Source of the DNA: Camelus bactrianus
Taxonomy: Eukaryota > Chordata > Mammalia > Artiodactyla > Camelidae
Direction of reading: 5' to 3'
Assembly (NCBI RefSeq): GCF_048773025.1
Contig: NC_133558.1
Coordinates: 40,768,501-40,832,500 of the forward strand
Length of the DNA: 64,000 bases
The notes below the pieces were generated by a model that was given only the letters and a program-made list of their open reading frames with translations, did not search any database and was not told the DNA's origin. Numbering within the stretch: position 1 is the stretch's first letter; every line of letters begins with the position of its first letter. Of the stretch, positions 1-12,328 are shown piece after piece. Both the position numbers and the translations under genes were made by a program.

Positions 1-3000
1 GAATAAAAATCTAAAATAAAAATAAAAGACTAAAACCTATGTCCTAAAAATGTTTTGTTCTGTTTTTGCCGTTTGCTCCATAATCCTTGTAATCTCATTG
101 GCAATCTTATTTGAGGTTGGTATTTCATCATTTCAACAGCAAAAGGTTTCTAATTCATGGTGCATGAGGGAGGAAAAACTGGAGGAAATCACCTCCAGAG
201 GAATATTTTAGTGACATTTTAATCTAAAAAAAAAAAAATGACATCTTGGGGGCAATGTACTACATGTGTGATTGGCATGACCTACCTTATGATTAAAACT
301 GACATTTAAACATGCTTGAAAGTGATGGTTAAAATTCTAGGAATAAAGAAAGTGAAGAGTAGAGCTAGGAAAACCTGTATGAATCAGACTGAATCTTCAT
401 GATGTAAAATGTTTTCTTTAAAAGAAGACCAACATAAGCATCTTGCAATAAATTGTTGCATCAAATCATCACATTGTGCATCTTAATTTTATGTCAATCA
501 TATATCAATAAAGCTGGGGGAAAAGGAGGACCAACGTAGATTATATTATAAACTGTCTTCCACTTTATTGTTTATTCTGAATATATATAGCTATCAACAA
601 TTGTTGATTATTCTGCAAATCCTGAATTTGAGATTGGCTAGTGAGTGTTCACATTAGTGCAAAGATATCCCAAGGACAAGCTAAGAAAATTGCTCTTTAT
701 ATTAACTGGTAGAATAGGTTTTTAAAGCCATTCTCACAATTTTAAATAAGAATGATCTCAAAGATCTGTAATTTTTTAAAATGTACATTTCAAGAACATG
801 CTTATAATTTCCAAGTGTCTCACATAACCACAGGTAAGGAAACACTAACATAAATATAAGGGTTCATGAGAGACGATCTTCACTTCAGAATTTCCCAAAT
901 TATACCCATGAATCCAAGATAAATGTTGATATTTTCAACTGACCTAAAAAAGTTTAATTTTTCATCAGTTATGAAAACTTGATTTACAACATAGTAATTA
1001 TATCAAATAGTCATTTATTAATTGTGTACTCAAAGTATACCAAGAATTGAAGAAATATGTTACACAAAAATGTCCTTGCCTTCCAGAAATTTAAGTATTC
1101 ATTATTTTCATTGGAAATAGTAACAAAAATATGGCAAGCATTTTCAACCTGTCAGTGGTACTCAGGGAAAAAAAAGTACCAAATACACCTTTAAGTAAGT
1201 AAACCTGATACTTATTTCAAAGGCCAAGGGCCATGACTAAATGTGATGATTAACAAAAGGATGAAAGAAACTGTTTAACTATACCATTTCTAAAATATTG
1301 ACAATATAAAAATTTTTTTAAACATACAATCTATAATCAAGGAGTCCACTTCTTAAAATTCTATTTTAGTTCCAAGTTCAATGCATCCTTATTATGTAAT
1401 TGCAATTTTCATGATGAATGAATTTTAATAATTAACCTATTAGTATCAAATATGTATATATTTGCTAAAAACTGAAACACACACACAATACAGTTGTTTC
1501 TGAGTGGTGGATGGTACATGATTTTAATTTTCCCCTTATCATATTTTTGTAGTATTTCCTTTTAAATTTTTCTGTAGTGACTATGCATTATATATAATAA
1601 GTATTTTTAGAAAGAAATAATATAGTTACTGTCTCTGTCTCATAGAAAACACATTATTAACTAATTTGTCAGTGATTTAAAACAAAAATTCTGTGATTTT
1701 AAAAATAAAATGATTTCCTGGATTTCACCTCCACCATCACTACTCTCAACCATGTCATCACATACAACTCTCATCACTATAACTGACAGTAGGTTATCAA
1801 CAACCCGCATATTAGAGTGGTTCCATGAACATGGGCTCCAGGAAGGAGACCAGCTTTAGATAAACTGAATTGTTCACTGAAAGGCAATGCTGGAATCCTA
1901 GTCTCTTTACTCTCAGTGTAAGCTGTGACATTACAGAATTGCCAAAAGCCAGAAACAGAATCTCTGAGCAGGGACCACAGAAGGATCTGGTCAGTAAAAA
2001 TTCTTCAAATGCAAGCTACACTCTAACACTGAGAAAGTACTAGCAGAGATATTTAGGGGAAAATATTTCAAAAGTTATTGCTTTGGGCAAGAACTGTTAT
2101 CCAGAGATTTTTAAAATATTCATAGCTTTTGAGCCAATATTTCCATTTCTACATCTCCCCCTAAAGAAATAAATATGTGCACAAAATTTATGTCCAAGTA
2201 TGTCAGTGCAACGGTTGATTTTTTAGCTACAAAGGAAAAACAGCTGTTATAATAGGCAAAGTAATCCGGAGACTTATTGTTTAGAAGTTAAAAAATGTTC
2301 CCTCATACTCCCATTCACCTTCCATTTTGATCTTCCTAAAGTAGTCAAAGTTAAAAAGATTAGTTTAGATTCTTCCCCATTTAACATATAATCATACACA
2401 CAAGGGTTTTTTAAAGTTAAAAAAAATCTTAAAACTGCATTACAGTCTTTTCTTTTTCATTCAACAATAGATGACAGAAATCTTTCCAGATCAATATATT
2501 TATAGCTAATACCACTTAGCTATCAACTCTATTTGTTGAACATTTAAGTCTTTACCAATTTTTTGCCATGACAAAGAATGATGAAGGTAACATGTACAGG
2601 TTTTATTTTATTTCTGTAAGACAACCCCTCTCATTAAAAATAAAAGTAATCATATATATATATAGAAGGGTGCTGGATCAATGATTGTATGTATGTAATA
2701 AATTACTGAAATATGTTACTATACTCTTCTCTTTTGCATTTGCATCTCCATTGGAATAATCTGATCCCTGTTTTGCCAGAGGCATCCACTGCCCTCCCGG
2801 AAAATCGGGATTGTTATAGAAAGAATGAAAGGAGGACTGTGTCAGAATTCAGCTTTTGATAGCAAAAGCAGGATTTTTGGAGACCATGGGAACATGACTG
2901 TTACAGAAATAATGAAAAGAGAAAGAAGAGCTCAGTGTTCAGATTTCTACAGCAATGGCAGGATTTAGGGGAGACTATAGCTGGACAACAGTATCCGGCA

Positions 3001-3119
3001 GCTGCCTGGGAGCCTGTGGAGGGGGTGGGGGAACCCATGCAGCTACAGGGCACCTCCAGGCCCCTGTGGCCTCCCTGACAGCCCAGGGGTGAACTAGTGA
3101 CTGGCCAGTGCAGGGTTAC
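1..3119. other. AT-rich non-coding sequence
   Basis: No exon or convincing open frame is visible. Weak matches to old L1M 3' sequence lie at about 1,480-1,620 and 2,400-2,660, the latter in minus orientation. A short TA run lies near 2,650. The stretch is probably intergenic or intronic DNA left of the RYR2-derived block. Confidence 0.5.
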
Positions 3120-3270
3120 TGAAACCTACCCTGGCCAGTGCTTTGGGGTAGAGATAACCTCATGTTCACTGGCTCTTCTATGCTCCCAGTCCAGGGACAT
3201 GGACAAGTGATGCATCCCTCTGGCACTTAGTTTCTCCATTTATAAAATGGGGGTCCTGATTCTCAGCGAG
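3120..3270 (+). repeat. MIR SINE fragment
   Basis: The segment has the usual MIR order. A 'tggcacttagtttctccat' type block is followed by 'tataaaatggggg', which marks the conserved core and 3' half of this old tRNA-derived SINE. Confidence 0.5.
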
Positions 3271-5213
3271 ATCAGTTATGGAGAGAACTCAACTCAACCG
3301 ACAGACCTACCATCACAGAACGGTAGCAGCTACTGTCTTCAGAAGGCCAAGGAGAGGGGAAAGAAAGGCCCTCGTTTCCCAGCGCCCACAGCAGGCTCTG
3401 GGAGGGCATGAAATGCCAGCCTGTCCCCACTCTCAGACCAGGTCAGGTCAGCCCCACACATCCCTGAGTGGTGCACAAATGCCCACTTCCCTTCTTTTAC
3501 CAACTTCTCTCTTGTCCACAACCCTATTTTAGTAAACTTTATTACATTGGAGTCTTTGGCTTTTACTATTCAATATCTTATTTATGACTTGATTTTGCAG
3601 TTTTAAGAAAGTTTTTTGACTTCTCACTGTTTCATAGGCAGCAATCAGAGAACCTTTCACTTTGCCTCTCTCACTTTTTGTTAGACATATTTTGCTTTTC
3701 TAAGTGCCGTATCTTGAAAACCTTCCAAGTGTCTTTCACTGTGATATATCTGTTCAGATTTTCCTCCTTCTTTGGGATTTTATTTTGGTTGATTACATTT
3801 TGCTGGGATGGCATATGCATTTCTTTTCATTTTTCCAATTTTCTGCCATTAAGCTGTATGCCACTGTGTGCCATCATTTTTACTTGAAAAGGGTTTCTAC
3901 CATCAAATAACTGATTGGTCTTCAGCAGGTTGAATTTTTTCCTTTCTGGGCTGAGATGCTATCAGTGGACAAACCAGCAAATTCCCACCTCCCTGCTTAA
4001 AGTCTTGAGGAATAAGCCGACCAGTGCCAAGTGTGTTCACAATGTGATTACCTGCGCTTTCTATCTACAGAGACAAGGAGCAACTCACTGCTCACCCGAG
4101 GTCCACCGAAGTGCCCCTCCAGAGCCCCGCTTGGTCTCCACAACAAATTACAGATGCCCATCCTGTCTCAGATTATCCACTGGAGTTGACCAGCTTTGCC
4201 TTTCTCCAGGGGATGGGGACCATGCTGGCTGTCTCCCCTGGAGATCTCTGGGGAATGCGTCAAATCAGAAGCATCTTCTACCTTTCTGTGTCCTCCAAAG
4301 CAACAGAACTAGAGCATGGCTACTGTCCACTCAGCCTCCTGAGTATGCTGACGTCTTTTCAGAGTTACTTCTGGTCTTGCTCAAACTTCCCTTTATCGGT
4401 AACAGGGGCATAAAGTCTTCCATCTCTCTGACAAAAGCGAACCAGTAATGCAATACCTTTCCTACCATTATGCCCAAGTTTCACAATCTTCATTAAATTA
4501 AGGGCAGAAAGATTCAATTATCATAAAAATGCACATGGTAGATGCTTGGCATCTGTCAAATAAACAAGTGATTTTCAACTACTCCTGAGCAATCTGCTGT
4601 TCAGGAAAACTGCTGCTTTGCCAAGGCCCAGTTAGGAACCCACCACCCTGCAGGGCTGGTGAGCTGGGCACCTCCCATGAGCACAGAGTGGGCCTTGCTG
4701 TGCTGAAGCAGCAGCATTCCCACCTGACTTCGATGTGTATTTATTTCTATTCTAGTCATCATCTAGTTCAGAGGGATTCTCTTGAAAGAGTTGAAGGATT
4801 CTCTCAGAGGTTGTGTTCTGACAAATGATTCGACAGACATTAGAAGAAAGGTTCGTGTACAGAGCCGCTATGGAAGTGTGCCGTGAGAAAAAGGTCCTGG
4901 TGTGCCCACCCCCGTTACACGACAGTAGCACGAGGTCTGCGCTAACTGCACTGTCAAAGTCCAGGAAAACTGAAAGGGGCTGGATGGATGCACTATGTGT
5001 CAATAACCAAAGAACTAGCCACCAGGTGAAACACCAGGGCAGGTTTCAGTGGTTTAGGAAATGGATTTTACTGAAGAGGGATGGACGGAAGAGACAGTGG
5101 GCATTTACAAATACACAGAAAGCACACATCACTTCTTTTTGCCTTTCTAACATCAAAGGAAATGTGGTAGGGATATACTTACAGGAAATCCAAAATTATA
5201 TTTTCTGTCTTAC
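3271..5213. other. Non-coding stretch with chance open frames
   Basis: Several open frames up to about 190 codons overlap on both strands here. None shows recognisable domains, and they overlap one another antisense. An 83-codon minus-strand frame at 4,752-5,003 has a protein-like composition but matches no RYR2 exon I know. I see no splice-site pair that would make it an exon. Confidence 0.4.
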
Positions 5214-5370
5214 CTTGGAAGATCGTATGGTAAATGCTGTCGACTTGATGTCAGCTTTTTCCTTGTCCATGAGTAGAAGGCTTTTGTCCTCTAGGAGACT
5301 CAAGTATTTCCCTGTTGTGACGTGGTGGAGTCGGAAAGGCTGGCCCCACCTTATGTGGCTCCCACTCCAC
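5214..5370 (-). pseudogene. RYR2: RYR2-like MIR-domain exon, displaced
   Basis: This 157-base segment reads as one base plus 52 open codons on the minus strand, beginning WSGSHIRWGQPFRL and ending STAFTIRSSK. It matches the N-terminal MIR-domain exon of the cardiac ryanodine receptor RYR2 (about residues 280-330), part of the cytoplasmic cap of the sarcoplasmic-reticulum calcium-release channel. It is flanked by a polypyrimidine acceptor (TTTTTCTTAG) and a canonical donor (GTAAGA), so its splice sites look usable. Compared with the human protein as I recall it, five of 52 residues differ: R to H, M to L, N to S, V to I and F to I. That is a lot for a nearly invariant region. It lies downstream, in transcription direction, of exons that encode residues near 3,600, so it is out of order. 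The neighbouring exons on either side in RYR2 were not found. It is most likely part of the decayed duplicate, though this exon alone is intact. Confidence 0.85.
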
Positions 5371-5439
5371 CTAAGAAAAACAGTTAAGACTTGATCCAAT
5401 GGCCAACACAACCACAGGAGAAACAGCAATTACAATGTG

Positions 5440-5660
5440 TGTGTCAGACAGTGAACAAAGGTGCTCTGCATATATTGTCTTATTCAATGTTCTCAAAGAC
5501 CTTATGATGTTGGTGATATTAATTTCATTTCACAAACAACAAAATGGTTATTTGGAACAACTAGGTAATATTCCATGTCAGGCAGCTAACAGTAAGTGGA
5601 AGTGAAATTTAACTCAGCTCTTCTGACATTAAATGTAATACTATCCACACCAAACACTAC
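5440..5660 (-). repeat. MIR-like fragment
   Basis: The order 'tcttattcaatgttctcaaa', 'atttcatttcaca' and 'taactcagctcttctgacat' resembles MIR read in reverse. The match is weak and diverged. Confidence 0.35.
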
Positions 5661-8600
5661 TCCATGCAAAGATGACTAAGAACTTGTTTTCTGAGTTAAC
5701 TTCTAATTATGAGTCACAATTACAGACATTATGACTTTAATGATACTTAAGAATTTACCAGTTTTGAGCTGGATTTGCATAGACTTGAAAAATAGTGCCT
5801 AATTATGGTTAACTGGAACTCATATATATAAAGTGAATTATGTAATATCTGAAAAAGGAAATCACTTCCTATTATTTAAGTTTTACTGTGGAATAAAGCT
5901 ATCATTAAAAATCAATGAACAAAAAAAAAACAAATTAAGAAAATAAATTCTAGTAAGTTCAAGAGGAAAAAAGGGAAAAAAAATAAATACAACACACAGA
6001 AAATACAAACTAAGAATGCAGAAAAAAGATAAAAAGCAAAGCTATGACCATTAAAATCTGCTTTTAAAAATAATGACATTCAGATAGGGCAGAAAAGAAA
6101 AATTAAGATATAAATTGTCCTTGCTTTGCCAGCACTGTGTTAACTGAAATCTGCACACATCAGGCCCTTGCACTCGCTATGGTATAGAGCGGAAACAAGG
6201 TTCTGATAACAGTGATGCTAAAAATCAAATATGTTTTTAAAAAATAAAAATGGTTTACCAGGCATATATAGTATCAAAAGAAAATAAGGATGGTAAAGTT
6301 GGTATTAGACAAGCTAGAATTCAAGGCAAAGCATATAAAGGGGACACTGGGTACTTTATAATGAAAGATATACTCTCAAGAGAATGTACTGTCATAAAGC
6401 TTCACATGTCAGTGCAAACACAAAATAAAACAAAAGAAAGAAACACAAGGGGCTTAGAATTTCCAACACTGTGATAAAGGGAGAGAACGTCAATGCTGTT
6501 GCTGCTGCTGAGTTTACTCTCCGAGTCTGAGAATTCTCACCTACAAAACGAGTGTACAATGCACGCTGACCGCCTCGCCAGCCATGCACAATCTGCATGG
6601 CCATTTTTATCAGCCGTGGGGAGGCTAGTCTCCCCAGCAGCAGTGGCAATACCACCAAACAAAGAAGAGAACAGAATGCCGAGGGGATAGAGCCCAGGGA
6701 ACCTGGGCTAAGACTTGAGGGCGTTCCTTGAGATCACCAGTTCCAGTATGTGAATATGCAGTGGGCAGACTGCAGCAACAGGCATGGGCACTGGAGAACA
6801 CTGGCCATCAGAACTCCCTCCCCCCTCCCCTCTACGATTCAACAGTATGACAAGCAACTCAACATTCTAGTCTGTACCTTGATACCACAGATCTTCTGCA
6901 GTAGAAACTAAGGAAGTATAAATATTCTTGATGAAAGAGGTGACTGCTTCAATGTTTTATATTTATAGCTGTATCTTTAGTTTTTAATATTTGATGCTTC
7001 TTTTAGGTAAGATTCAGGAAGCCCCTCTAACTTAACCTGCTGTGCTCCTATGAGCAGAAATAAATAAACCCATTCAGAGATCAGTTTAGGTAGCTACTGG
7101 AGAGGGATCTTCTCAGGGCCAACTCATTCTTAGAGAACTTCCAAAAAATTCAGTTCTATTCAAAAATTGGATCACTGGAGGGGTCAGACAAAGGCGGTCT
7201 TCTCACTGTGTAGAGCCATCGGCCCAGAAGACTCTCTGGACCTACATGGATTCCTGCACTCAGTGGCACCGACTGCGGGACACAAGCGGGGCACTGCTCT
7301 GAGCTCTTAGCAGGAATGCTGTCACTTCAGTTGTGACTGAGGCCCAGCGGGGAGGGAATTCAGGTCAGTCTCCTAAGTTCTTATTGCAGAGTATCAGCTC
7401 CTCCACAGGCGTATTTGGCATGTAAGACACAAGAAGTTCTCTTTAATCAGTACTGCAGAATAAGAGGGCCTTGGGGACTCAGTGGAGAAGTCTCGTCTGT
7501 GGATCAGGAGTCGGGCACTTGCCAGCGGGTGACGCACCTTAGCGCGCTTGAGAAGGATGGTCTGGAAGGCACGTCAACGGTTAACCTCTGCTCGCTTATG
7601 CTCCATGGTCCTTCACTCAGGATTTCCATTAGTAATAAGTCTATACTACGGTCCTTAACATCCCACAGAAATGCTGTCACTGCATCGTCATTAGCGCTGA
7701 GCCCTCAGACCTGAGAGAGCGGAAGGAGGAGAAGCAGCCATCTGGAGGATGTTTCTGTGCATTTTGCCACATCATCATGTGACAATGCGGTCTACTCCGG
7801 CACCAAAGTTCCTCATTGTTCTAGGTGAGAAAAGCCCACCATGCTCAGAAAAATGAAGGTATTTGACTTGAAACATTATGGTTTATTTGTTACTATTATC
7901 ATTTGTTTGGGCTCATGAAAAACTCGAAGGTAAACAAAGCGCTCAAGTGCAGTAATTAACACTTCAGGGGACTGCTCAAACGCTTCTTCCCTTTCAGTTA
8001 GTACTGGCCTCTTTTTAAGATTTAACTGTCCCTTTCTGTAGTTTTAATATTGAAGCAGTCTCAAAAAAAGACTACATATAATTACTAACTAAATATGCAA
8101 TAAAATTTTAAATAAATAGTTGTAGGAAAAGTATACATACATATATTATCGATGAAGTTGGGAATTAAATTATCAGCTTAAATCAGGCAAGTTTAACAGG
8201 ATCATACCAGGAAACAAACATGTGATGGAAGGAGAGAGGAACTGGCCAATCTGCGGCATCTCAGCTTCCACCCCCTGTTCCACGTTTCCTGAGTTTTACT
8301 TTTACTCCTCATGGGAACTCTCCTTACAGTGCTGCCTTTTTATAGCTACTTCTTCCTCCTTCTCAGTATCTTTACAGATACCAGAGATTTAAGTAGAAGG
8401 TACAGCAAACGTTAATAACCAGCCAGCTACAGGGATAAAATTCAATTATCATACAAGTTTGTTACTCCCAAATTCATGTAACATAATTTGTTTTAAGGAT
8501 TATGAAACTGCCAAACAACCTTTCAAATTCACTACAGCTTAGATGAAAAATTCCCCTATTAGACTGCATCCAAATGATGTTAAACAGCCAGACAACTCAA

Positions 8601-8843
8601 TGTAAAAGTCTGGTACATTATTAAATTTATTAAGAGAAAGTAATAATCCAGTTGTCTGGTCAAATTTTTCAGTGGTTTTGTTGGTTTAGAGGGTCAACCT
8701 CAGACAAATTTATCTTCATAAGTGATCGATTGTCAATTTTGACAAACACAACTGTTTTTCAACTTGGGAAGGGTTCATATTATTTACTTACAGAGTATAT
8801 ATTTTGCAAATAGTAGACTGTTACACAGATTAGGCATAAATAA
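5661..8843. other. Non-coding stretch, possible L1 relics
   Basis: A-rich sequence at about 5,880-6,480 has the look of a diverged L1 ORF2 region. The rest (6,480-8,843) has no repeat I can name and no exon. The RYR2 exons expected upstream of the MIR exon or downstream of the residue-3715 exon were looked for here by eye and not seen. Confidence 0.4.
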
Positions 8844-9097
8844 TAAGTTACAGTCTGAAATTCACATGGAGGGTCAGTAAAACACTGGTTAAGAAGTGAA
8901 AATTTCCAAATCTTGTCTATTGTGTTACACACGTGAACACATGGCAATCACTGCAACTTCAAATTCCTGTCTCATCCTGGGACAGTCACCCTCGCCAGTC
9001 TGTCTCCTTTTTGGGACTAATCACCCGTTTTCACCGTCATGTCTTGCCCACCACTCTAAATCCGAGGCATGCAGCCCCCTCTCCAGGCAGGGCTCCG
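8844..9097 (+). repeat. Left arm of a 255-base inverted duplication
   Basis: This arm, starting 'taagttacagtctgaaattc', is repeated in reverse complement at 11,753-12,011. The arms differ by only about six substitutions and two small indels (over 95% alike by eye). They enclose about 2.65 kb. Sequence outside the arms diverges abruptly on both sides. I do not recognise the unit as a known transposon end. Confidence 0.9.
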
Positions 9098-9938
9098 TGC
9101 GTCTCCCGACTGCCTGCTGGGATGGCCTGGGTCCTGCGCTCCGCAGGCTGAGACTCCATGACTAGTTATTCCCAGACTTCCTGCCTCAATAGGGGACCTT
9201 CTAACATCACCAAATAGGATCCTATTTGCCAAATGGTATTTGCTCTTAGGTCTCCTTGAAACTGCAGTCCTCTTTCAAAGTAAAACATTTTCTTACCCAG
9301 CAACACCCCTCATCCTGGCCTTGCATATCCACCCCCTTCTGTGCACATCCTGGACTTGAACTTCAGTGTTATCCATGAGATCAAATCTCTGGTGGATGTT
9401 ACGAGGTCTCTTCATGTTTTCAATCCTCACTAAGTCACAGGAATTCTATCTGAGACAATTAGTGATAAAACTACAAAATCTATACATTAGGATCACGCTC
9501 ACCATACCTATCATTATAAACCCATAATATTACTAAGTGTTATGCCTATTATATGCCATTAAATTATGCCCATCTGATTAGAGCTAAATCTGATAGCCAC
9601 TGCATGAACTCAAATTTTAAAATCATGTAAGAACAATATATTCCCCCAAATATAATAGTGAGTAAAAATCATGACAATTTGTTTCTTCTAAGTAGATTCT
9701 TTGTGACATTCTAAATTCACCTTAACAGCAAATATTTCACTTTTTTAAAAATAGAAGGCAAAAAAGAAGACTGCACTTCCAAACTGAAAAGGCTTTTTTC
9801 TTTTTTTTAACTAAAGTCATAATGGGTATCTTCTTCCTGGGACGTTTATGATTGATTTTTCTACTAAATAGTCTCATGAATGTAAAATGGAAGCTTAACA
9901 GGGTTCATATGGAAGTAAAACTTTTGTAATTCGAGATC
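9098..9938. other. Interior of the inverted duplication, left part
   Basis: There are no exons and no repeat I can name. Open frames continuing out of the left arm are short and unconvincing. Confidence 0.4.
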
Positions 9939-10166
9939 AGAATGTTTTGTCCTACAGAATAGATGAACAAGATCGTACTGCATAGCACAGGGAAATATAT
10001 ACAAGAGCATGTGGTAGCTCACAGTGGAAAAAAATGTGACAATGAATATATGTATCTTCAGGTATTAACTGAAAAATTGTGCTCTATACTGGAATTTGAC
10101 ACAAAATTGTAAAATCACTATAACTCAATAAAAAATGTTAAAAAAAAAAGAGAATGTTTTGTCCTA
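9939..10166 (+). mobile_element. 5'-truncated camelid L1 with target-site duplication
   Basis: The body (9,955-10,150) carries the L1 3' end I recall from camelids. It runs 'tactgcatagcacaggga' to 'actggaatttgacacaa' and ends in 'actcaataaaaaatgtt' with a short poly-A tail. It is flanked by a perfect 16-base duplication, agaatgttttgtccta, at 9,939-9,954 and 10,151-10,166. The clean duplication indicates a fairly recent retrotransposition within the block enclosed by the inverted repeats. Confidence 0.9.
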
Positions 10167-11752
10167 GCAAATTTCCCTGAGACGTAGCTGCTTAGAATGT
10201 TAAGAGCGAGGAAGGCTCCCCTAGTTCTCCCTATAAAGAGACACAGAGTCGACCCTGGAACCGTGAGCAGCATCTCTAGACACCAACTGCAGGTGTGCCG
10301 GCTCGGCGGGAGAGCAGACTTACTGCCCCTCCCGAGCAGTGAGCAGCAAGCAGCGCCACATCGCAGCGCTCTCCAGGAATTGAACCTGGCAGGAGGACCC
10401 TCAAGAGGGATGAGGCTGGAAGGCGGCACCGGAAGTCAACAGCTAAAGCTAAATCACTGAAGGGTGGACTCTCATCCCAGGGCCATGGGCAGCTCAGAGT
10501 TAGCACAGAGGGTAAAGTGTCAGATCGGGAGTCAGGTAAACTGCAAGAACAACAAACCTGTGTCATGGAAGGGATACTGAAGAGACCAATTGCGCTGGAG
10601 CTACAAACTGGTAGAGAGATTGATTTTTTCTTTTGAACAAAAGAATCGAAGATATTGGGTCTAACAAAGGTAAATGTCACAAGAAGCTGAAACTCAGACC
10701 CAGACAAATACACACGTACATATTGTTTTACCTTGCTGCGCTGCAATCCTGTGACCTCCAGAAAGAATGAGGACAAGAAGCAAAATAGCAATAAACAACT
10801 GCTCGGAGCACAACCAACAGACTGTAAATGGTGTGCACTTCAGGAAGACAGTATCGCTTGCTGCTCACAGCTCATTCTAACTTGGCTCAGTTTCTCAGCA
10901 ATAATGATGGATTTGAGAATAGAATACATATACATTAGAAAAGATTAGAGTGTCACACAGGAAATTAACCTCACGGCATTTTTCTCAGTCAGCGATACTC
11001 AAGGGTTATTCTCAAATTAGTTCATTTTGGGGTTTTTTCACACAGCGACTTCAATGCTTCAGAGATGCTCACATCAGACTGTCCCTGAAAGGGGCACGAC
11101 TCCATGTTTACTCCTCACCTACGCTTCTCGGTGGGTCCACTATGATTAAAGACCTACTGCTGCCTACTAATACATTTCTAGACTTCTAGCTTTCCAAAGA
11201 TGACATGTAAATTAACAGAAGAAAAGAAATGTCTAATCTACCTCTTTCCATTGAATTTCTTTCTGAAAAATTCAAAAAAAAAAAAAAAAAGAAAGGAAAA
11301 AGAAAAGAAGAACCAATAAATATGGAGTGGTAATTAGCAACAACTTGTCTCTCTTATACAAAGCAAAAGTCTAGTCTAATCAAAAGGGGAAAATAGTATT
11401 TACTTTCCCTTTGGCTAATTAATATTGAGCAGTATTTCAAATTACGTGGAAATTTAAACTGAGGCCACCTGAGGAAACACTGGTGCACTAGGAGACAGCC
11501 CTAGGTTACCGCGCCCTGCCTTATGTGAGCAGGCAGCCCTGGTGCCGGTTGATATATGTGCAGGGGATGAGTGGCCCAACCGGGTGGAAGGCAAGAGGCC
11601 AAATCATTAAGACTTCTTCGGGTCAGGAAAAGATATCAGACCGAGGGTTTAATTAAACCCTGGACGTCGTGTTTCTGTTCAGGAAACATTTTTCTCCCGT
11701 GTCTGCTGGGAATTTCTGAGTACAACATGCACTGAGCTGAGGACAGAACAAG
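10167..11752. other. Interior of the inverted duplication, right part
   Basis: No exon is visible. At about 10,375 the minus strand has a stem-loop resembling a tRNA T-arm, but no D-arm or acceptor stem accompanies it. An A/AG-rich tract lies at 11,275-11,310. A perfect 16-base palindrome, gggtttaattaaaccc, lies at 11,645-11,660. Confidence 0.4.
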
Positions 11753-12011
11753 CGGAGCCCTGCCTGGAGAGGGGGCTGCATGCCTCGGATTTAGAGTGGT
11801 GGGCAAGACATGACAGTGAAAACGGGTGATTAGTCCCAAAAAGGAGACAGAGACCGGCGAGGGTGGCTGTCCCAGGACGAGACAAGAATTTGAAGTTGCA
11901 GTGATTGCCATGTGTTCACATGGCAATGTTCACAATAGACAAGATTTGGAAATTTTCACTTCTTAACCAGTGTTTTACTGACCCTCCATGTGAATTTCAG
12001 ACTGTAACTTA
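11753..12011 (-). repeat. Right arm of the inverted duplication
   Basis: This is the reverse-complement partner of 8,844-9,097. It contains a perfect hairpin absent from the left arm at 11,904-11,927: attgccatgtg, a two-base loop, then its exact complement. The left arm has a shorter, different sequence there. That suggests either a small templated insertion at the palindrome in this copy or its loss from the other. Confidence 0.9.
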
Positions 12012-12274
12012 CATCTAACCACTTCCTCTGAGGCTCCCGGGAACACTCATCCTGAACATATGGGTTTCACCTGCTTCTTTAACTACTCTACGTCCCTCAG
12101 TCTTAACTTCAGCAAACATGAGGACTCAGATTTGTCCATCCAGCTTGTGACATGCAGTTCCTTGACACAATAAGCTGCAGTAAGCCATGAAGCAAGAAAC
12201 ATAAATGTCAGTTAGAAGCTATGAGACATTGCTTCCAGGTGGACAGGGATGGGCGTGGGAAAAGGCCATCTTAC

Positions 12275-12328
12275 TTCAAAGCTCTTCACCTCCTCTTCGC
12301 CATCATCCTCCTCCTCGTCATGACAGCT
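12275..12328 (-). pseudogene. RYR2: RYR2-like exon, acidic segment, broken acceptor
   Basis: Eighteen open codons read SCHDEEEDDGEEEVKSFE, against SCHDEEDDDGEEEVKSFE in human RYR2 as I recall it (about residues 3698-3715). This is the short acidic exon after the MAYADIMAK segment. The donor is canonical (GTAAGA). The acceptor is not. To keep frame the intron should end AG just before AGC TGT, but the sequence there is CATCTG. Using the AG that lies one base later would shift the frame. The next RYR2 exon (EKEMEKQ...) was not found in the 7 kb beyond. Confidence 0.85.

Noticed and set aside
4752-5003. Minus-strand frame next to the MIR exon as a further RYR2 exon
   Set aside because: The sequence does not match the RYR2 exons flanking the MIR exon, and no acceptor/donor pair is evident.
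10360-10400. tRNA gene suggested by a T-arm-like stem-loop
   Set aside because: There is no D-arm, anticodon arm or pairing acceptor stem in the right places.
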